Shown: one piece after another, positions 7,065-9,571 of the stretch | How positions within the stretch are numbered: the first letter of the stretch is position 1 | How the letters are laid out: every line of letters starts with the position of its first letter | Assembly (NCBI GenBank): GCA_934526185.1 | Contig: CAKTAA010000080.1 | Span: 1 to 9,571, forward strand | Direction: 5' to 3' | Origin: an uncultured Eubacteriales bacterium | GTDB lineage: Bacteria; Bacillota; Clostridia; Oscillospirales; CAG-272 | Length of the DNA: 9,571 nucleotides | The notes under the pieces: model-generated | Told to the model about the DNA's origin: nothing | Seen by the model: the letters and a program-made list of their open reading frames with translations, nothing else | Databases searched by the model: none | Program-made: the position numbers and the translations under genes

Positions 7065-7093
7065 ATTATATATGATTCCCGAAGAGAATTCAA
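7065..7093 (-). promoter_or_regulatory. htpG: Sigma-A promoter of htpG
   Basis: On the minus strand TTGAAT (-35, 7088-7093) and a perfect TATAAT (-10, 7065-7070) are separated by 17 bp. The predicted start is near 7058, giving a leader of about 160 nt. No CIRCE element (TTAGCACTC-N9-GAGTGCTAA) is present, so HrcA control is not indicated. A 13-bp dyad abuts the -35 box on its upstream side. Confidence 0.75.
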
Positions 7094-7106
7094 GTGCCAA
7101 TGGCAC
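7094..7106. repeat. Dyad GTGCCA-A-TGGCAC between the divergent promoters
   Basis: A perfect 6+1+6 inverted repeat directly adjoins the htpG -35 box and lies about 38 bp upstream of the -35 of the T-box promoter. On the plus strand it is followed after one base by a run of seven T. A hairpin terminator is unlikely, because the loop would be only 1-3 nt and no plus-strand gene ends nearby. Binding of a dimeric regulator is the more natural reading. No known operator is matched. Confidence 0.4.
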
Positions 7107-7144
7107 ATTTTTTTGATAAAATAAAAAATAAAAGCAAAATTCTA

Positions 7145-7173
7145 TTGACAGGCTGCGAAAGTTGTGATATAAT
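7145..7173 (+). promoter_or_regulatory. Perfect-consensus sigma-A promoter of the T-box/ligase transcript
   Basis: TTGACA (7145-7150), a 17-bp spacer and TATAAT (7168-7173) match the sigma-A consensus exactly, and the -10 is preceded by an extended TGN element. Transcription should start near 7180. Such strength suits a transcript controlled at the leader by premature termination, where initiation is constitutive and the riboswitch sets output. Confidence 0.93.
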
Positions 7174-7179
7174 AAACAA

Positions 7180-7484
7180 AAATTGAATAAAAAGGCGATG
7201 AAGAGAAGGAGTAGATATTCAATTCGGGCATAGAGAGAAGCGGATGGTGGAAGCGCTTTGCCGGGGGAATATACGAAGTAGTCTTGGAGCTGCAGACCGA
7301 AAGAACAGAAAAAGATGCTGTTTTGAGTAGACTCTGACGGAGAAATTTCCGCCGTAAAAAGGGAGAGCGGCATCAGCCGATTCGCAATCGGTTTGTGCTG
7401 GTTAAGGTACAAAGGCAGCACCTTTGTATAAAATTAGGTGGTAACACGAGTCATTCGTCCTAATACGGGAGAGTGACTTTTTTT
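7180..7484 (+). promoter_or_regulatory. T-box riboswitch, probable tRNA-Val (GUA specifier)
   Basis: T-box leaders bind a specific tRNA and allow transcription when it is uncharged. Stem I elements are in order: AGTA of the specifier loop (7210-7213), AGAGA (7232-7236), apical GGTG (7246-7249), and GAA (7275-7277) facing AGTA. The lower helix pairs AAGG (7206-7209) with TCTT (7282-7285), and the upper helix pairs ATATTC with GAATAT. The triplet after GAA is GTA (7278-7280), a valine codon, followed by a purine. Stem III is a perfect 8-bp hairpin (7408-7428); another hairpin is CCGATT/AATCGG (7377-7391). The antiterminator pairs TTAGG (7434-7438) with CCTAA (7459-7463) and ACGA with TCGT. It carries the bulge TGGTAAC (7439-7445), whose TGGT fits a tRNA ending ACCA. 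The T-box class is secure. The amino acid is less so: a shifted reading would give another residue, and specifiers more often end in C. Confidence 0.93.
7449..7484 (+). terminator. Riboswitch-controlled intrinsic terminator
   Basis: AGTCATTCGTCC (7449-7460) pairs with GGGAGAGTGACT (7467-7478), allowing two G-U pairs and one mismatch, around the loop TAATAC. Seven T follow (7478-7484). The 5' arm overlaps the 3' half of the antiterminator (7434-7463), so the two structures exclude each other, as expected of a T-box switch. The ligase start codon lies 62 nt after the T-tract. Confidence 0.93.
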
Positions 7485-7545
7485 ATTGCTTTGAAATTCG
7501 TAATACGGGAACAGTATGCCCGAAGGGAAGGGAAAGGTTGATATC

Positions 7546-9210
7546 ATGGAACTGCTTCATCAATATTTACCGCAGACGTCGTTTGACAGCTATGAGGATT
7601 TTCAAGAGAATTTTGCGCTGAATGTGCCGGAAAATTTTGATTTTGCGCGGGATATTGTGGATGAATGGGCTGTCGGAGAGCCGGAGAAAACGGCACTTCT
7701 GTACTGCAATGATGAAGGGGAGGAAATGCGCTTTACATTTGCGCAGATATCAAGCCTGTCCAAGCGGATGGCCGCTTATTTGCTCTCACTCGGGCTCCGA
7801 AAGGGCGACAGGGTACTGACACTGCTGCGCCGGCGGTATGAATACTGGATTCTGGCTGTGGCGATGCATCGGATAGGCGTAGTTGCCGTTCCCGCATCGG
7901 TTCAGTTAACCAAAAAGGACATTGTATACCGGATAAACTTAGCAAAGGTCCGTATGCTGGTAGCTATCGACGATATTTTTGTCCGCACGCAGCTTGACGG
8001 TTTGAAGGAAAAATGTCCGACGCTGGAGCATATCGCCATTATAGGAGATAAGCCGGAGAGCATGTATCTGGATTTCAACCGCGAATATATAAAGTGCGAT
8101 GAATATCAGGAATACAGCGGTCTTGAAAACCAAGATGAAATGATCATTTATTTTACGTCCGGAACTTCCGGATATCCTAAAATGGCTGTGCATAACAGAA
8201 CCTATCCGCTCGGTCATATTATGACGGCAAAATATATGCAGCGTGTGCAGAACAACGGACTGCATTTGACACAGGCAGACAGCGGGTGGGCAAAATTCGG
8301 ATGGGGAAATATATACGGACAGTGGATTTGCGGCAGCGCAGTACTGGCTTACGATCCTGTCCGTTTTGACGGAAAACATCTGCTTTATATTATGGAGCGT
8401 TACAAACCGACGTCTCTCTGCGTTCCACCTACCATGTACCGTATATTAATGCGTGACGGGCTTGCGTACCGGCATGTATCTTCAGTGAAGTGGTTTTCAA
8501 CGGCAGGGGAGCCGTTGGCGGGCGAAATCAACCGTGCTTTTTACGAAATCACCGGACAATATATTCATGAAGGATACGGACAGAGCGAGGGTACTCCGAT
8601 TTGCTGCAGCTTTGAATGGCTTGATATACGGCCGTCTGCTATGGGAAAACCATCACCGCTGTACGATGTGATGCTTATCAATGAGAACGGCGAACGTTGC
8701 CAGAAAGGAGAACACGGCGAGGTTGTTATCCGTATCGGTGAATATCAGTGCGGACAGGTCGGACTGCTGACGGCATACTATACGGAAGAAGGCTTTTTGG
8801 ATCCGGTCCGGGATGGGATATACCACACAGGCGACATTGCGTACGAGGATGATGAAGGATATTATTGGTACGTCAGCCGCAACGACGATATGATTAAATC
8901 CTCAGGCTACCGCATCGGTCCGTTTGAAATCGAAAGCGTGCTGAATACGCATCCGCAGGTAAAGGAGAGCGCGATTGTAGGACGTCCGGACGCTATACGC
9001 GGCCAGATCGTCTGCGCGGTTGTGGTGCTCCACGACGGATGCCGTCCTTCGGAAGAGCTGACAAAAGAACTGCAGAAATATGTAAAGGAAAATACAGCGC
9101 CGTATAAATATCCGAGAAAAATTGAATATGTATCGGAATTGCCCAAAACAACCTCGGGGAAAATCATGCGCAGCGCGCTGAAGTGGGAAGCGGAGCGCAA
9201 GAGCAGCTAA
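7546..9210 (+). CDS. AMP-forming acyl-CoA synthetase, medium/branched-chain (MACS-like)
   Basis: A 554-residue ANL-superfamily enzyme that adenylates a carboxylic acid with ATP and transfers it to CoA, in the cytosol. Motifs: P-loop TSGTSGYPK (204-212), AGEPL (320-324), YGQSE (344-348), TGD (428-430), hinge RNDDMIKSSGYRIGPFE (445-461), and PKTTSGKIMR with the adenylation lysine K539. The stretch DSGWAKFGWGNIYGQW (245-260) resembles medium-chain acyl-CoA synthetases (AcsM) and the Methanosarcina acetivorans enzyme that prefers 2-methylbutyrate, rather than acetyl-CoA synthetase or phenylacetate-CoA ligase. The exact acid cannot be read from sequence. ATG 7546 is preferred because GGAAAGG (7531-7537) is 8 nt upstream; ATG 7516 would add 10 residues but has a poorer site. 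The gene is alone behind the T-box and appears complete. Confidence 0.92.
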   Translation: MELLHQYLPQTSFDSYEDFQENFALNVPENFDFARDIVDEWAVGEPEKTALLYCNDEGEEMRFTFAQISSLSKRMAAYLLSLGLRKGDRVLTLLRRRYEYWILAVAMHRIGVVAVPASVQLTKKDIVYRINLAKVRMLVAIDDIFVRTQLDGLKEKCPTLEHIAIIGDKPESMYLDFNREYIKCDEYQEYSGLENQDEMIIYFTSGTSGYPKMAVHNRTYPLGHIMTAKYMQRVQNNGLHLTQADSGWAKFGWGNIYGQWICGSAVLAYDPVRFDGKHLLYIMERYKPTSLCVPPTMYRILMRDGLAYRHVSSVKWFSTAGEPLAGEINRAFYEITGQYIHEGYGQSEGTPICCSFEWLDIRPSAMGKPSPLYDVMLINENGERCQKGEHGEVVIRIGEYQCGQVGLLTAYYTEEGFLDPVRDGIYHTGDIAYEDDEGYYWYVSRNDDMIKSSGYRIGPFEIESVLNTHPQVKESAIVGRPDAIRGQIVCAVVVLHDGCRPSEELTKELQKYVKENTAPYKYPRKIEYVSELPKTTSGKIMRSALKWEAERKSS

Positions 9211-9291
9211 ATGAAGGAATAATATTTCTATCCTGTTTTGAAAAGGACTGTCAGCATAGTATCTAATTCTGCTGGATAATAAAACACAGGG

Positions 9292-9333
9292 AAGCGGCCT
9301 GCGCCGAATGTTAACATTCGGCGCAGGCCGCTT
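9292..9333. terminator. 42-bp perfect palindrome between convergent genes, probable bidirectional terminator
   Basis: Two exact 21-bp arms meet at GTTAAC with no spacer; the outer bases are AAGCGGCC/GGCCGCTT. The palindrome lies 81 bp after the ligase stop and 36 bp after the yqeG stop on the other strand, where a shared terminator is expected. Neither side has a clean T-tract: the plus side continues AGCGTATC, and the minus side continues CCCTGTGTTTTATT. The minus side is the more T-rich. Termination is inferred from position and stem strength. Confidence 0.6.
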
Positions 9334-9369
9334 AGCGTATCAATCAGAACTTTTAGCAAGACGAAAATT

Positions 9370-9571
9370 TTACTTCTTTCTTTTCCTTTTTTTAAAGGAG
9401 TGCAGAAAAGGCTTTTCAAGAAGTCGCTTAGCTCGAAAGAAGGGTGTTTTTTTGTCGCGGATCGGCGGGACGAGGAGTGCCAAGCCCACGTCGGCTCGAT
9501 TGGCCATTAGAACATCTGTAAAAAGCTGATCGCCTACAACAGCGATGCTTTGTCTGTCAATACCGCTGGAT
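9370..9571 (-). CDS. yqeG: YqeG family HAD-IIIA phosphatase, C-terminal 66 residues (5' end outside window)
   Basis: The minus-strand frame enters from the right edge (first whole codon at 9570) and ends at TAA 9372-9370. The fragment contains IAVVGDQLFTDVLMANR, the C-terminal HAD motif (GDQxxTD) typical of YqeG-type HAD-IIIA phosphatases, followed by GLALLVPPIRDKKTPFFRAKRLLE. In Firmicutes yqeG commonly neighbours yqeH and other housekeeping genes, which would lie beyond the edge. The last residues are strongly basic (KKRKRKK). The catalytic N-terminal DxD motif is outside the window, so activity cannot be judged. The physiological substrate of this family is not firmly established. Confidence 0.85.
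   Translation of the reverse strand, partial: SSGIDRQSIAVVGDQLFTDVLMANRADVGLALLVPPIRDKKTPFFRAKRLLEKPFLHSFKKRKRKK

Noticed and set aside
7094..7115. Dyad plus seven T on the plus strand, considered as an intrinsic terminator
   Set aside because: The loop would be 1-3 nt, no plus-strand gene ends upstream, and it lies between divergent promoters; an operator is the better reading.
6895..7150. CIRCE/HrcA control of htpG
   Set aside because: No TTAGCACTC-N9-GAGTGCTAA or close variant is present.
7059..7421. A 120-codon minus-strand frame across the T-box region
   Set aside because: It lies antisense to the T-box leader and overlaps the htpG promoter; its sequence is low-complexity and hydrophobic, with no domain.
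7516..7545. Upstream ATG at 7516 as start of the acyl-CoA synthetase
   Set aside because: It has a weaker ribosome binding site than ATG 7546, which has GGAAAGG 8 nt upstream; the 10 extra residues are not typical of the family.

Overview
The window reads as a stretch of a Clostridia-type Firmicute chromosome, perhaps Oscillospirales-like. The evidence is a canonical T-box leader, consensus sigma-A promoters (one with perfect TTGACA and TATAAT boxes), AAGGAGG-type ribosome binding sites, a DUF5107-TPR protein and a YqeG-type phosphatase. The lineage is inferred from gene content; no rRNA or tRNA is present to confirm it. I see no mobile element, CRISPR array, prophage or rRNA/tRNA gene.

Layout. 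Positions 1-7093 are read on the minus strand, in transcription order: htpG (6895-4973, Hsp90-family chaperone), aroQ (4660-4226, type II 3-dehydroquinate dehydratase), a DUF5107 + TPR protein of unknown function (3900-1900), and recG (1623 to beyond the left edge, branch-migration helicase). The spacers are 312, 325 and 276 bp. The DUF5107 gene and recG have their own candidate promoters, so this looks like separate same-strand genes rather than one tight operon. htpG has a strong promoter at 7065-7093 and a leader of about 160 nt. That leader contains a terminator-like hairpin, a second hairpin and small upstream reading frames.

From 7145 rightwards, a perfect-consensus promoter on the plus strand drives a T-box riboswitch (about 7180-7484). 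It controls an AMP-forming acyl-CoA synthetase of the medium-chain/branched-chain type (7546-9210). After a 42-bp perfect palindrome, the convergent minus-strand yqeG 3' end (9571-9370) enters from the right edge.

The most interesting unit is the T-box plus acyl-CoA ligase. The specifier loop reads most naturally as GUA (valine), and the enzyme resembles synthetases that activate short branched acids. A coherent hypothesis is that uncharged tRNA-Val switches on activation of isobutyrate-type acids, feeding reductive carboxylation to 2-oxoisovalerate and so valine. The other genes are housekeeping (DNA repair, chaperone, shikimate pathway) and show no obvious functional link to each other. A second point of interest is the possible attenuation or small RNA in the htpG leader.
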